Source of the DNA: Sciurus carolinensis
Lineage: Eukaryota; Chordata; Mammalia; Rodentia; Sciuridae
Direction: 5' to 3'
DNA: 64,000 bases
Assembly (NCBI RefSeq): GCF_902686445.1
Contig: NC_062213.1
Span: 60,330,991 to 60,394,990 of the forward strand
Shown: one piece after another, positions 45,862 through 58,325 of the stretch
Numbering within the stretch: position 1 is the first letter of the stretch
Layout: every line of letters starts with the position of its first letter
Notes under the pieces: model-generated
The model's input: the letters and a program-made list of their open reading frames with translations, nothing else
What the model was told of the DNA's origin: nothing
The model's database searches: none
Translations under genes and position numbers: made by a program

Positions 45862-48800
45862 TAAGACTGCCATAACCATGTTAGTCATCTTACTTCATGT
45901 AGTGCCATGTGGGACATTGCTTCAACCACATACTTGGGACAATTACAGGAATTACTTTGTTTTTATTATTTTTCTTTTATTTATTTATTTTTTCTTATAT
46001 ATAGAAGAAGTTAATCCTGGTGCCAATGACATCATTCTGGCCAGAAATGGAATTTGTTTGCTGTCACACTGCTGATAATCTAATAATAATACTTGCCATG
46101 TTAAATATATTCACTGTCATTTTATGACCCAATCAGTTTTTTTTTTCTGTTAAGAATACCTTTATTTTCTTTGGTATTATACATGTATGACTGCATAACC
46201 AATGTGATCCTGCAATATGTATAATCAGAAAAATGAGAGATTACTCCCCACTCAGTTTTGTTGCTCAACTTTTCCTCTCTATTTAGAATTTAGGTACGGA
46301 GAAATCATCTGCCCCAAATGTTTTATATTTAATTGATTTAGGTTGTTCTAAAATCTAAGTGGCAATAATTTTGCCAAGACTGTTTGCAGTTTTATGAACT
46401 TTCTTTACAATTAAAAAGAAAAAATATTAGGTACAATTCCTAATCTATTAGACTTTTAAGGAACAACCTAGTTTCTTATTATGTCTGTAGCCTTTTGCAT
46501 TCTGTCTTGCTAGACTAATGATGAGAAAGTAGAGATGCACATCCTGTGTAAATGAGGTTTTGTGCTAGATGAAATTAGAATGATCTTATGTACTGTGTGA
46601 ATAAATATTTTATGGTTCAGGTAGGTAACAGTGATAGGTGTACTGAGCTAGTCAAGCATGCATGCAGCATGATGTCTTGGACAAACCAAGAGAATCTTTA
46701 CTAAGCACTACTGTATTTCAGTTCTCAATAATTACCAAGTTTGATAAAAGAGAACATTATTTACTACATAATATATAAGAATACAATGACCTTGAATGTT
46801 ATAAATTATGTAGTTTTGTAGAATTTAATTACATCATGGTACAAAACTTGTGCATGCACTGATGCATAACTGATTATATTACACCATCATATAAACACAG
46901 TTATTCTAACCAACAGTGAGTGTCCAAAGATGTTTTCCCTTCAAAATATTTTATTATTGTTATTGCTGATGTTTAATAAACATTGATTTATAACAACAAT
47001 GGAAAGTAAAATCTTTATTGAGAACTACATTCTTAGCTCTTATTTAAATAGGAAATATTGTCAGCCATAAATTATTTTGGATAATTTAACCATTTTTGTT
47101 TAATATAAGTAAACTGGCTATTCAATACTCTGAACTATTAAATAGAATTCCAAATGAGGAAAGGAAAAAACATTAATTTTCAGTCATCGAAGCAACTGCC
47201 TATGAGTTGTAATCTTGCAGAAAATGCAATTAATCACAACTCCACCTGGGTTTGCTAATGAATTTGAGTCTTTTAACTGGTTGGCTATGATTTCAATCAC
47301 AGGGCATATTTAAATAATGATTAAACTTTACATATTTATGACTCAAAAGTGAGTCAATGAGAGTCATGTTATTAACATTAATGTCATTACTCTGTAAATA
47401 CCATAATTGACTTTTGAAACTATATCCTTACAACCACAATGCTATTAGGAAGAAGAATAACCAAAAAGTGGAAAGATGAAGTCAACATTAGAGAAACCAA
47501 ATTTTCATGAAAATAGCTATAAAATTTCAGCTTACTTTTTATTGACTAAAATTATAACACATGAGCTATAAGTCCACAAAGAAAGCCTGATAAAGTAGTT
47601 TTCTAGCTAGGCAGAAGGATGCCTTATACAAAAATCCAGATTTAACTGACTAAGAAAAAGTCCAGCAATTGAATGATTTCCTCTAACTTTCTTCTAGCTC
47701 AAGATTTCTTATTGGTTTCTAATCTCAAGTACCACACATGGCTGCAACTCTACAAGCCTGTTCAGTAAAAGGTAACAGAACCACTTTTAACACACTTGCA
47801 GTGCCCGAAATCAAATAATGATGAAGATAAAATTAAAAAAACAAGGAACTTTCCATTTTTTAGAAAAAGGAAAATGGAGAACCAATTTGCAGAGGTTAAC
47901 AATCCATAACATACTCCATATCTCACTGGAGAGCAAATAAGGACTCATTCCTCGGAACTGGACTGACTTCCCTGTCAACCACTGTGCTCGCGAAGGTCCT
48001 GTCCACTATCTTCTTACAACGTTTCTGCAACCATGACCTGCACAGAATGAGTACCACAATTCCTGTCTGCAAGAAGAGCCTGAAATTGCTACAGGACTGG
48101 AGCAAATATAGACTTCTCGCTCCATTTAAAATCAGGAACAATAAAAGCCTGCAGGAATTCTCTAAAATCATCCTAGTCTGTCAGTTTTGCTTGTCGGAAC
48201 CAATAACTTACATCAGGAATAGTGTCTTCATTTTACTATCTAGGCCCAGTATTCACTTTCTCTCTTAGCAATAGACTTTCTCATCCCTTGAGGGGTTTGC
48301 TTCATGATATTTGTTTTGGCCTGTCTCTGAGTTATAAATAATGAATTGAAGTGGGAAGTCCACAGTAATCTTTTCTGGAATGTAACCTCTGACACCTGGC
48401 TACATCTCTATTATACAACTTCATTCAAATTCCTTATTCAGGCAAGTGGGACACAGCATGGGCGCTTGGGAAAGGTCTGGGATATCAGACTTTCCTGGTT
48501 TCTTTGGCTCATCCGAAGCTGCACTACCACCACCTCCACCATCCTCTTTCTCTTCCTTTTTCATCCTTCCTACTTCTTGGAGGAAATATGGAGATTCTGT
48601 TTTTGTCCCCTACAGTTTTGTCTTTCCTTCCCTTCTTCTCTTATTTTTTCCTTCTTTTCTTTTCCTCATGACAAAATATACACTTAAATGATATTCAAAA
48701 TCGAATCTAAAATCACAATAAGTATCAGTCTCAGGAAATTCTTATTCATCCTGTGCCAGGAATTTAAATCAGAAACTCCAGAATCTCTCAGAGAAATTCT

Positions 48801-49357
48801 GTTTTGAAAGTGACATTGAAGTTTTTCACATTTCCAGAGTGTGTACTCTCCTGTTTAAAGTATGCCCTAAGAGTTTCCTGGATCAGCCTGCTGGTATGAG
48901 TTTACTTTTTCAGAGACAGAGTTTCACAAGGCAGAATTTGGCTGATCTTCTATAACAGTGTTTTTGGCTGTTTTTGCTATTATATTTATATCCCTCTCTT
49001 CTGCATTTCTGATGTTTTCCATTCTTTATTTTTCTCTATTGAGAAACTTCTTAAAGTCGTCACTATCTTTTAAGAGGTACTTAAAAAATAATCTTCTTTA
49101 TTTGATACAACTTTTTGAACCACTAAATTCACCAGCTGGATCTAAGAGACTTGGAAACACAAAATCCACCAGGTATATTTAAACTTGCTGGTTGGATTTA
49201 AATCCCTGTCTCACATGGGCAAACATGTCATTTAATACTCATTGGCCCCAACAGACATTCTGCTTGAAAACAGGCCCTTCAATTACCATCCCAAGTGAAC
49301 TTTTTGAGCTAATAAAACATCCATCCTAAATAGATTTATAGAAATAGATTTATTCTT
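45862..49357. other. Unassigned DNA with a few notable patches
   Basis: No gene is supported. The plus strand at 46140-46260 carries a T-rich stretch and a patch that may be a reversed LINE-1 tail. At 47339-47356 two AP-1-type sites face each other. About 47930-48280 is comparatively GC-rich with several CpGs. Open frames at 47984-48268 and 48346-48687 have no domain I recognise. Confidence 0.4.
47339..47356. promoter_or_regulatory. Paired AP-1-type motifs
   Basis: TGACTCA at 47339-47345 and TGAGTCA at 47350-47356 are the same AP-1/TRE consensus on opposite strands, spaced 4 bp apart. The surrounding 200 bp are rich in TAAT/ATTA words. Function is inference only; short motifs occur by chance. 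Confidence 0.3.
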
Positions 49358-49385
49358 TTTCTTTCTTTCTTTCTTTCTTTTTTTT
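49358..49385. repeat. (TTTC)n microsatellite
   Basis: TTTC/CTTT tetranucleotide repeats run straight into the T-rich reversed tail of the following SINE, so they probably expanded from that tail. Confidence 0.9.
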
Positions 49386-49580
49386 GATACTGGAGATTGA
49401 ACTCAGTGCACTCAACCACTAAGCCACAGTCCCAGGTCTATTCTGTATTTTATTTAGAGATAAGGTGTCACTGAGTTGCTTAGCACCTCGTGATCCTGAG
49501 GCTGGTTTTGAACTTGCCATCCTCCTGCCTCAGCCCCCAAGCTGCTGGGATTACAGGCATTCACCACTATGCCCAGCTCA
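49381..49580 (-). mobile_element. Composite B1-dID/MEN-type SINE, minus strand
   Basis: Reversed ID half (gatactggagattgaactca, aagccacagtcccaggtct), linker (gagataaggtgtcactgagt) and well-kept reversed 7SL half (ttgccatcctcctgcctcag, ctgctgggattacaggcatt, caccactatgcccagctc). The tail side has a TTTC repeat. Confidence 0.9.
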
Positions 49581-51041
49581 ACATATACTTACTCTACTTT
49601 CATACCAGAATAATAGCCTAGCTCAGTACAGAATTTTAGGTTGAGTATAACTTATCATATTTATGAATGAAAATTATTCTCTGCTTTTCGATGTTGCTGG
49701 TAAGAATCCTGATACCATTCTGATATTTGACCATTTGTATGAAAAGTTGCTTTTCCTTTCTAGAAACTTACAGGATTTTCTATTCTGTGCAACTTCTGTG
49801 TTTCACGTTGATGTGTTTTGGTTGTAGGTTATTACACATTTTGCTTGGTAACCTCTTATTTTCTGAAAATTTATGTTTCTGTGCTGAGACTTTTTCATGA
49901 TTTTTTTTTTAATTCCTTACCACAATTTTCCACATTTCTTTCTTTCTGTGACTTCAATTAGTTAGAAGTTGGAAATTTTGGATTTTTTTTAATGTCAAAA
50001 AATTCTATTTTCATCCATTTTTCAATTTGATCTATTATATATATTATATCTTCATATAGTTCCTCAGTACTCCTCTTTTGTTTGCTATTAAGAGCTTTAT
50101 TTTCCTCTGCAGGTTCTATTACTTTTTTTAAATAAGCACCATTGTTCATTGTGGATGCATTTTTTTCTGTTAAATCTCAACATAAGTCTTTTTATTCCTT
50201 GCATACTTTCTTTTTTTTTCAAGTTTATTTTTATTATGTGCTCATATTTAAAAGGACATATTTATAGAATTTACTGTGAATAAATGAAAACTTACCATAG
50301 AATAATCTAGCTGGCTGATGCCTCAGAACATCCTTGATATAGGTGACATTTTTTTCTTTTCCCTTTTTGTTCTGGTTAAATTTCCCAAAGAAAATTCCAG
50401 TCTTGTTTCTGGAGGTTTAATGTCTGGCAACTGTTTAGGATCTGCTGAGGAGTTATCAACTTAAGATTTTTTTCAAGCTTTTGTTTTTCCTTCATTTGTT
50501 TTTTGAGGAAATGCCTTAACAATACCTTTCTTATCATAGTAGTGACATTTTAAAAGAAAGCAAAATTAAATGTATGAGCTTACTTACCTACCTTAAGTGG
50601 CAGAATACTCATTTGTTTCTAAGCAGGGGAGATCTACATAACAATTAACAACATTTTATGCTTCTATACAGTTAGAAAGAATCACTACACATAGAGATAC
50701 TAATCATTGCTTGTCTTTTTCACTTCTCTTTTAGGGTCCAATAATAGTAATTCAGGCATGCATTACAACATCTTTCTTTCTGATTATGTAACAGGCTTTG
50801 TTGTGTGGACATGAGTTGAAGTCATGTCACTGATGAAAGGACTAAACTCTTCCCTTCATATATTATTTTTCAACATATTTACAACAGGTGTAAAATGTTT
50901 CCTGGTCAAAAGTAGTTGAATTTCTCTTTTGGTGATATTTGGGACTGTACAGGGAACAAAACAGAGATGAGGTTTAAGGGCAAGACAATAGATTTCTGAG
51001 AGAAAACCCACCGTGAGCAACAACTAATAATATTTTTGCAC
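49581..51041. other. Unassigned T-rich DNA, possibly decayed LINE-1
   Basis: The plus strand is T-rich with phrases such as aattctattttcatccattt, ttcctcagtactcctctttt and tggcaactgtttaggatctg that weakly resemble reversed ancient LINE-1. I cannot confirm it. No gene is recognised. Confidence 0.3.
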
Positions 51042-51478
51042 TGTTATGGTTAAGATATTACGTGTCCCACCAAAACTGACATGTGAGACAATGCAAGAAG
51101 GGTTAGAGGTGAAATGATTGGGTTTTGAGGGACTTAACCCAATCAGTGTGTTATCTGTCTGATAGGGATTAACTAAATGGTAACTGAGTGGTCACTGAGT
51201 GGTGACTGTAGGCAGGGAGGGTGTGGTTGGAGGAGGAAGGTCATGGGGGCATGCCTTTGGGTTTATGTTTTCTGAGCAGAGCTTCTCTCTGCTTCCTGAT
51301 CATCATGTCCTGAGCAATTTTCCTCCATCACACTCTTCTGTCATGATGTTCTGCCTCATTTCTGGTCCTGAGGAATGGAGCCAGTCGTCTATGGACAGAG
51401 ACCTCTGAAACTGTGAACCCTAAACAAACTTGTTCTTGTCAGGTCTTGTGGTCTTTTTGCAGTAAAAAAGCTAAAACA
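51042..51478 (+). mobile_element. Solo LTR, ERVL-MaLR type
   Basis: Starts tgttatggttaagatattac and ends agtaaaaaagctaaaaca. Internal blocks: aaatgattgggttttgaggg, tctctgcttcctgatcatca, tctgtcatgatgttctgcct and agacctctgaaactgtgaac. The poly(A) signal is altered (aaacaaacttgttc). Length is about 437 bp. It is close in type to the 3964 and 20520 copies. Confidence 0.85.
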
Positions 51479-52874
51479 TAGCACATTGTTAGTAAACGGC
51501 ACATCTAACTGATACCTGAACCCATCCTGACCAGACAGCCTATCCATATTTTTGCCATGTAAGAAAATGAGTGTTTGGATCCTGTATAAAGTTAGCATTG
51601 TTGCCCCCTCCAATATGTTTAAGCTTAGTTTGAAAGCACATAATGCAAGAATCATCTGTTTGCTATGTCTCAAGAGTAACAATGGTGATGTTCAACTTTG
51701 AGGAGCTTCAGAAATTTTATATAGTGATTTTAATTTGCATCAGTGGTGCCAAAACACCATCTTATTGCTGCATAGAGAAATAGTGAGCTTATTGGTCTAG
51801 TTCTTAGAATAATTCTCATAGGAAAAGTGCACTTGGAAGCAACCAAGGAGACTCATGGAAACACAGATGTTGTGTCAAAATGCACTAAGTTTGAAACAAA
51901 ATTCTCCCAATTGGTAACTGAACATGACTTTGGACAACTTATATATTTTTGAAAGGCTAAATTTTCAGTGGAGATCAAAATTAGTATTGACATTATAAAC
52001 ATGCTGTTAAGACAAGTCCTTCTATGTAGCAAATGCCCAGTAAATTTTAGTAATTATTTTTATTTTGCCATTATTATTGCTCAAGTATACTTAGTAAGGT
52101 AAAAATACACTACTACACTGAATTAGGATTCCCTCCTGTGCAGGACTTCATGTATATACTTTTCAAAGCAAACACTTACCAGTACAATGAATCTGTGTAC
52201 TAAAGCAGTGACTATGACCTTTATTAAGGCAAATCTACAATAGTCTGGAAAAACTCAAGTGAATGAAATGAAAAGGAATAGTCTTCTCTAGTCCCTCCCC
52301 ATGTGCCTGGCACCCAGATCTGGATTAAACATTCCTAGTACGGACGGCACTTAGGAATCTGAGGGCCCCTTGAGCTACTATGAGAAAATTCCCTGTCTAA
52401 AGTGAGCCTGTGGATTTTTTTTTCAAAGTAACGCCCATATAATCCTAAGTTTAAAAAAAAAAAAAAAAAAGCTTTAAACAAGCTAATGCCATGCTTGTCA
52501 AAACAGTTCAGAAGAGTCTATGAAATAAGATTATAGGAAGAGACGGATCCCTTTGGAAAGAAAGCTAAAGTAAAATAGGAAATTTTAGTGAAAAGCTTAG
52601 AGACCCAAAGCAACAAATGTTTTTCTGCACAGAGGTCTGAAATCTAGACAAATGCTTCAATACTAGAAAGGGATCAGTCAACAGAGGAAAATTCTACAAA
52701 ATTTTTATTGACAATATGAAAAAAAAAAGAATACATTTTCTTCCTTTTTAAAAATTTATTTTTGTTTGAATACCAGCTGACCAGTGAAAAGAATGGAATT
52801 ATGTCTTGGGCTAAGTTTGCTTAATCAGGGTTCATAGTGTTCCTGTCATTCAGCTAATTGTTAATATTCATGTG
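51479..52874. other. Unassigned DNA
   Basis: No gene or named repeat. It contains an 18-residue A run at about 52453-52470 without a recognisable SINE body next to it. Confidence 0.45.
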
Positions 52875-53187
52875 TGCTATGGACGGAATAGCATCTGCCC
52901 CCAATTCACAATTTGAATCTTAACCTCCAAAGAGAAACTGTCTGGAAAAAGAACTTGTAAGGAGATAACAAAGGCTGGAAGATGTCCTGAGGGCAGGTCC
53001 TGACTCAGTAGGGCTGGTGTCCCGGTTAGAAGAAGAGTGGACTGCAGAGCAGACTTATCAGAGACTGACCCTGATGGCACCTTGCATTTGAAATTCCAGC
53101 CTCCAAAACTATGAGAAAACAAATTTCTTCTATTTAGGCATTTAATGCTGTGGTGTTTTGATATGGTGACCGTAGCAAACTAGTACA
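52875..53187 (+). mobile_element. Solo LTR, MLT1-like
   Basis: Begins tgctatggacggaatagcat and ends accgtagcaaactagtaca. It retains aattccagcctccaaaacta, tgagaaaacaaatttcttct and a tctatttaggcatttaatgc block typical of the MLT1 3' end. Length is about 313 bp with deletions. Old and diverged. Confidence 0.75.
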
Positions 53188-56100
53188 AACTATAAAATGC
53201 ATTTTAACTCATTAGTGTTAAAATGAGTAAATATTCAACAGGTGGCAGGCAGGAGCTTGCTGACCTTAAGCTATGTGATCAAGAAACCATTTATGGGAAG
53301 TTTCCTTGAGTGGAACCAGGAAAATGAGGTAGCACCAAAGAACGGAATCTTAGTTGTTTTTGAATCAGATACATGGAGAGCACCAGAAGCTCCTCATAGA
53401 AATCTTTTCCACTCATTACAGTATGGACTATATTCTCTCCTTTGAAGTCAGATATCATGCTGTGTGCATGTGTGCTTCCCAGTAAGAACTTACACACAGT
53501 CTTCTTATACTTGCATTGTTCTTATCTTGTCATCTAACATTTCTGGCTTCCAAACTATCATAATCTCCGTAAGAGGAAAAGCAGTGCCTTATTACCATTT
53601 TAAAATAAGTAGATTATTAAATGACCAACTCTAGAGATATTTTGAGATTCCAGATGGTTTACATTCCCTGTTGTTTCAGAGATGACTGAGGGTTTATTTA
53701 TTTATTTATTTTTAATATAACATGCATGTGCTGTGGATGGGCCTAAAGTTACTTTAGTTTCACTTGTGTTTTAAAAGGTAAAAAGCACATTTCAAATATT
53801 TATAGTCTAAGTGGAAAAAAATTTTAAAATTGTCTTTATTTTCTCTCATCACTCCTAAACAGAGACCAAAAGGGTTGATGGAGAACAGTTAACCGGAGGT
53901 GGGGAGAATGTCCCTGAATGGAGCCCCACCTGAAGTGTTTTATCTTTCTGGTTGCATGCTATTCAGAATAACAGCAGAAGGGAAAGAGATGCTTATAGAT
54001 GCATTAATAAGTAAGTCACCTTCTTCTAGTCTGACAGCATGTTCTAAATGGCACCATGACTGTACTATGTTCCTTTAATGGTAAGCTGCTTTGGAGAGTG
54101 AAAAGCATCCTTTTATTATGACACTAACTGAAGTATGACATGATATATCATCATGTGATATGCCTAACTTTTTTTTATATCATCATGTGATATGCCTAAC
54201 CATACCCAAATATTTATTCAAAACACAAATTCACCTTATGTCATTAAAAAAATACGACTTATAACAAATTTCCATAGGTCAACTATCTGATCATCCTAAG
54301 GATTTCTCATTACAAAGAAGAAAAAAAAACCCTGAGGAAAATAAATCAGAAAGATTTTGTTAGAATAATTACTAGTTGTATTCTACCTTAGAAAACAATA
54401 TTTTGGGATATTATAACAAGGGTGTTGTTTGTCTCCCAAATCAGTTTTTTTGCTTCTTTTAAATTGATAGAATTATTACCTGGGCACTAAGATATGTAGA
54501 ATAAAATCTGCTTTCTAGCTCTTTTGCAATGTTGAATAGTCATTAGACTTAGCGACCAATGGAGTGTAAGCAATGGCAATAGGTGAGAACTTTTATTCCC
54601 CCCTTAGGTTCAAGAACAGAACCTATGGAAAATCTCAGTGAAATTAAAATTTTAAGGCTAACGACCAATCTAGACATTAACATCCAATCTGATTTATACT
54701 GCTGGGAGAATCAATGGAATAGGGCATCCTTAGTTCATTAACTCCTTTGGGGGTCTTAGACACTTTAGCAACAATCAATATATCAGTTGTCAGAAATTCT
54801 TCCATTTTAAGGAAGATTCTTCCCAACCCCTGGGGGAATTTATCTAAAAGTGTGTAAAAGAAACTTGTCTCCTTTCACAGTACTGCAAGTGAGATGATGG
54901 CTAATGGATTGTTCAGCAGGTGAACTATGGGCATCCATGAACAATAGGATTCAAAACTGTCTTTGAATCAACTGGTAAGTTGAAGGGTAGGTTCTGCCAG
55001 AAAGGAGATAAAGTATAAAACCTGAGTCCAAGGAGTTATTATCAAGTAACAAGCAAAAATACATTTTGCTGAAAAGCAAAAATACATGAAAATGGGTTAC
55101 CTGAACAAGCTCTATTTATCACTGTCCCAAAAACCATTCATTTGCAAACTCATCACTAAGTTCAATATTTTTAACTTAGAATTTACAATGATCATTTAAG
55201 GTCTGTAATCTGAATTCTGAGAATCAGTTAAAGATTCTGTCTTTACCTATCAGCAATTATTTCTATATAAGGAAATAATTGCAGGTTGGAAGTGAGGATT
55301 AACTCAAAAATCATGAGTATCCAAGAGAAAGAAAAAGGAGTGGCAATCAGAGTTGTGTAATGGTTTTATTCTGCTCAGTTCTCATTGTATTACTAATAGC
55401 ATAATGGATTATTTTTTAGCTAAAAAAATTATCCAAATAATAACTCAACTTCAAATAATTAAACTAACACTGTTAATCTAAGGATATTTTGTTTGCTTTT
55501 TAAGGTTTAACTTCTCAGTTGTTCTACTTAGAGAGCTAAATGACATTTTTTAAGAAAAAATATAACATGAACTATTTAAATATATAAGAATGAGAGTTAC
55601 AACTAAAACTAGAACCCGTGTGTAAAAACTGTCTGAAAATATATTTATTTCTTGATTTTTGATAAAGCTTGAATTATTCATTATTTAAGGGGTGATTTCT
55701 CATAGATTTGATGCCATAAAATGTATATTTCCCTAACAAATGAGCACATAGTTACAGAAAAATTCCTCTCATTGAATGCAATCTTGCATTGTAATTTACT
55801 TGTCGGATTATTTTCAAAATGTGCCCATATTATTTTTATAAATTTGTTTTGTTAAAATTTTTTATTTGTTCCAATTAGTTATACGTGACAGTAGAATGCA
55901 TTTATGCACTTTGATAAATTTGTTTATTGATTCCATTCTGTTTATCAATAAACTCTTATTCTCTTAAGATAAAATTGTTTAAAATTGATTACTAAAAAAC
56001 AAAAACATGAATTTTTCTACCTTAACATTCAGCTGAAAATTTAGCTTTTGTTTTTAACTAATTTTTTTGCTATACAAACGATCATTGCTTTTAATGGGTT

Positions 56101-57019
56101 TTAAAAATATCTGAATTTCCACAAGTATAGTAACCCCAAACCCTTTAATTTCTTGAATATGTTGAGGATAAATTACTTGTATACTGTCTCAATGTTCTCA
56201 GTACATCACTATGTAATTCCTGCTGACAAGGACATTCTCTTACATGACCATAGCAGAACCAACACTGATACACTGCTACGTCTAACCTACACAGCACATT
56301 CAAGTTCAGTAACGTCATGCAATTCAGTTGTCTAGGATTACTTGTTCCATTTAGTTGGTGTATTTTTTTTGTCCCTTTTGATCAGAAATAGTTTCCCTTA
56401 ACTTTTGTGATTTTGATGTGGGAAGATTACAGGTCAATTAGTCTCCAGAATTGTTCTCAACAGGAATCATTTGATGTGTTCTCATGAGTAGGTTCAGGTT
56501 GTATGCTTTTTCATTGCAAGTTCACTCAAGTGATGCTGTGTCCTAGTACCCAATTTTGATTATTCCATTACTGGTGATATTGATTTTATACTGATATACT
56601 TGCCAGGTCTCTTTACTTTAAAATTATTATTTTCCCTCTATACTGTATTTGTGGAAAGGAATTCAGATCATGTCTATTTTAATTTCTTGTGTATTTTTCA
56701 TCCAATAATCTGTTAATCCATTGTGAAATGGGGATTTTCTGATTTGACTATACTTCTACATTTGGCAATTGACCAGATTCTATAAGAGAGAGGATGAAGA
56801 AAGGAATATTGTAAAGAAATGGCATTTCTTCTATTAATTTATGTATTTATTTAATTATATTCATATGAACTCATGAATTCCTATTTTAATGACAGAGCTA
56901 TGATTCCTTACCATTGTTATTCTTTTTAATGTTCAGATTGCCTATGTTTGATTCAAAGGAGTCTTTTTAATATGACTTCTTGATCCTCTTGACATACCCC
57001 TCATTCTATAAGAACTGCC
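53188..57019. other. Unassigned DNA with small repeats
   Basis: No gene is supported. It holds a 24-bp direct repeat at 54145/54177, and a candidate reversed squirrel LINE-1 tail at about 55855-55925 (caattagttatacgtgacag, tagaatgcatttatgcactt). The remainder is AT-rich without nameable content. Confidence 0.4.
54145..54200. repeat. 24-bp direct repeat separated by T8
   Basis: A unit beginning atatcatcatgtgatat and ending tgcctaac is found at 54145-54168 and, unchanged, at 54177-54200, with eight T residues between. Each unit contains an atatca...tgatat inverted repeat, so each copy can fold back. Confidence 0.95.
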
Positions 57020-58140
57020 TTCTCTGCACAAAAGTCAACTCAATGTGGATCAATGACTTAGGAATCAGACGGGAAACTCTGTAACTGCTAGAAGAAAATG
57101 CAGGTCCAACACACTAACATGTTGACTTCCAGGAACCAGATTCCTCAAGAAGACTCCTAAATCTCAAGAAAAAAAAAATCAAACATTAATAATTGGGATG
57201 GCATCAAATTTAAAAACTTCCTTGGAATCAAGAAACAAGAACATGAAGAAAGAGCCTCCAGAATGGGAGAAAATCTTTCCCACCTGTTTCTCAGATAGGG
57301 CATTAATATCCAGAATATACAAAGAACTAAAAAAATCTAACTTTTAAAAAACCCCAAATAACCCAATCAATACATGGGCAAAAGAACTAAACAGACACTT
57401 TTCAAAAGAAGAAATACAGTCAACAAATAAATGAAAAAATGTGCCACATCTCTACAATTAGAGAAATGCAAATTAAAGAAAATTGAGATTCCGTCTCACT
57501 CCAGTCAGAATGGCAATTATCAAGAATACAAATAATAATAATAAGTGTTGGCGAGAATGTGGGAAAAAGGAACACTCACACATTGTTGGAAGGATTGTAA
57601 ATTAGGGCAATCCCTCTGAAAAATAGAATGGAGATTCCTCAAAACACTAAGAATGAAACCACCATATGACCCAGCTATCCCACTCCTCAGTATATATCCA
57701 AAAGATTTAAAACAACATGCTACACTGATGAATCTATGTCAATGTTTATAGCAACCTGGGTTCCCTTCAACAGTTGAATGGATAAAGTAAATGTGGTATA
57801 TATACCAGTGGAGTATTACTCAGACATAAAGAAGAATGATATGGCATTTGCTGGTATGTGGATGGAACTAGAGACTATCACACTAAGTGACAAACGCCAG
57901 TTCCCAAAAGTCAAAAGTCAAATGTTTTCTCTGGTAAGTGGAAGCTAATCTAAAATAAAGGTGGGGGTTGGGGATGAAAAAATTGAAGAAAGATCAGTGG
58001 AGTAGAAAAGGGGAATGAAGGAGGGATAGGACAAGGAAAGAGTAGAATGAATATTACCTAATTTTCCTATGTACATATGTGATTATACCACAGTGAATCT
58101 CACCACCATGTACATCCACAAGACACTAATTGAAAAAAAC
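57020..58140 (+). mobile_element. 5'-truncated LINE-1, ORF2 C-terminus and 3' UTR
   Basis: Starts in ORF2 (aaagtcaactcaatgtggat, atcagacgggaaactctgta). It continues through gagcctccagaatgggagaa, catgggcaaaagaactaaac, gagattccgtctcactccag and ccagctatcccactcctcag to catttgctggtatgtggatg. The 3' UTR follows from about 57950 with a G-rich segment but no telomere-like hexamers, ending at an aattgaaaaaaacaaacaaa tail. Frameshifts and stops are frequent. It is older than the 29.6 kb element. Confidence 0.9.
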
Positions 58141-58325
58141 AAACAAACCTGCAAGTAAACAGCAGAAAGATCAATAGAGGGAAGGGAAAAGGGGGAGGAA
58201 GGAAGAGCGGGTTAAGAGGAAGTACCGGGACTGAATTAGAACAAATTATATTCAGTGCTTTTACAATTATGTCAAAATGAATCCTGGTGTTATGTGTAAC
58301 TAAAAAGAACCAATTTAAAAAAATA
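58141..58325 (+). mobile_element. LINE-1 3' tail fragment
   Basis: After a purine-rich stretch (gagggaagggaaaagggggagg-type) comes ttttacaattatgtcaaaat, gaatcctggtgttatgtgta and actaaaaagaaccaatttaa, ending in an A-rich tail. This resembles the terminal part of a squirrel LINE-1 3' UTR of another subfamily, lying directly behind the previous element's tail. Confidence 0.6.

Noticed and set aside
48346..48687. Two overlapping open frames (48346-48687 and 48446-48691)
   Set aside because: Both ride on a C/T-rich tract; overlap in two frames with low-complexity protein argues against coding.
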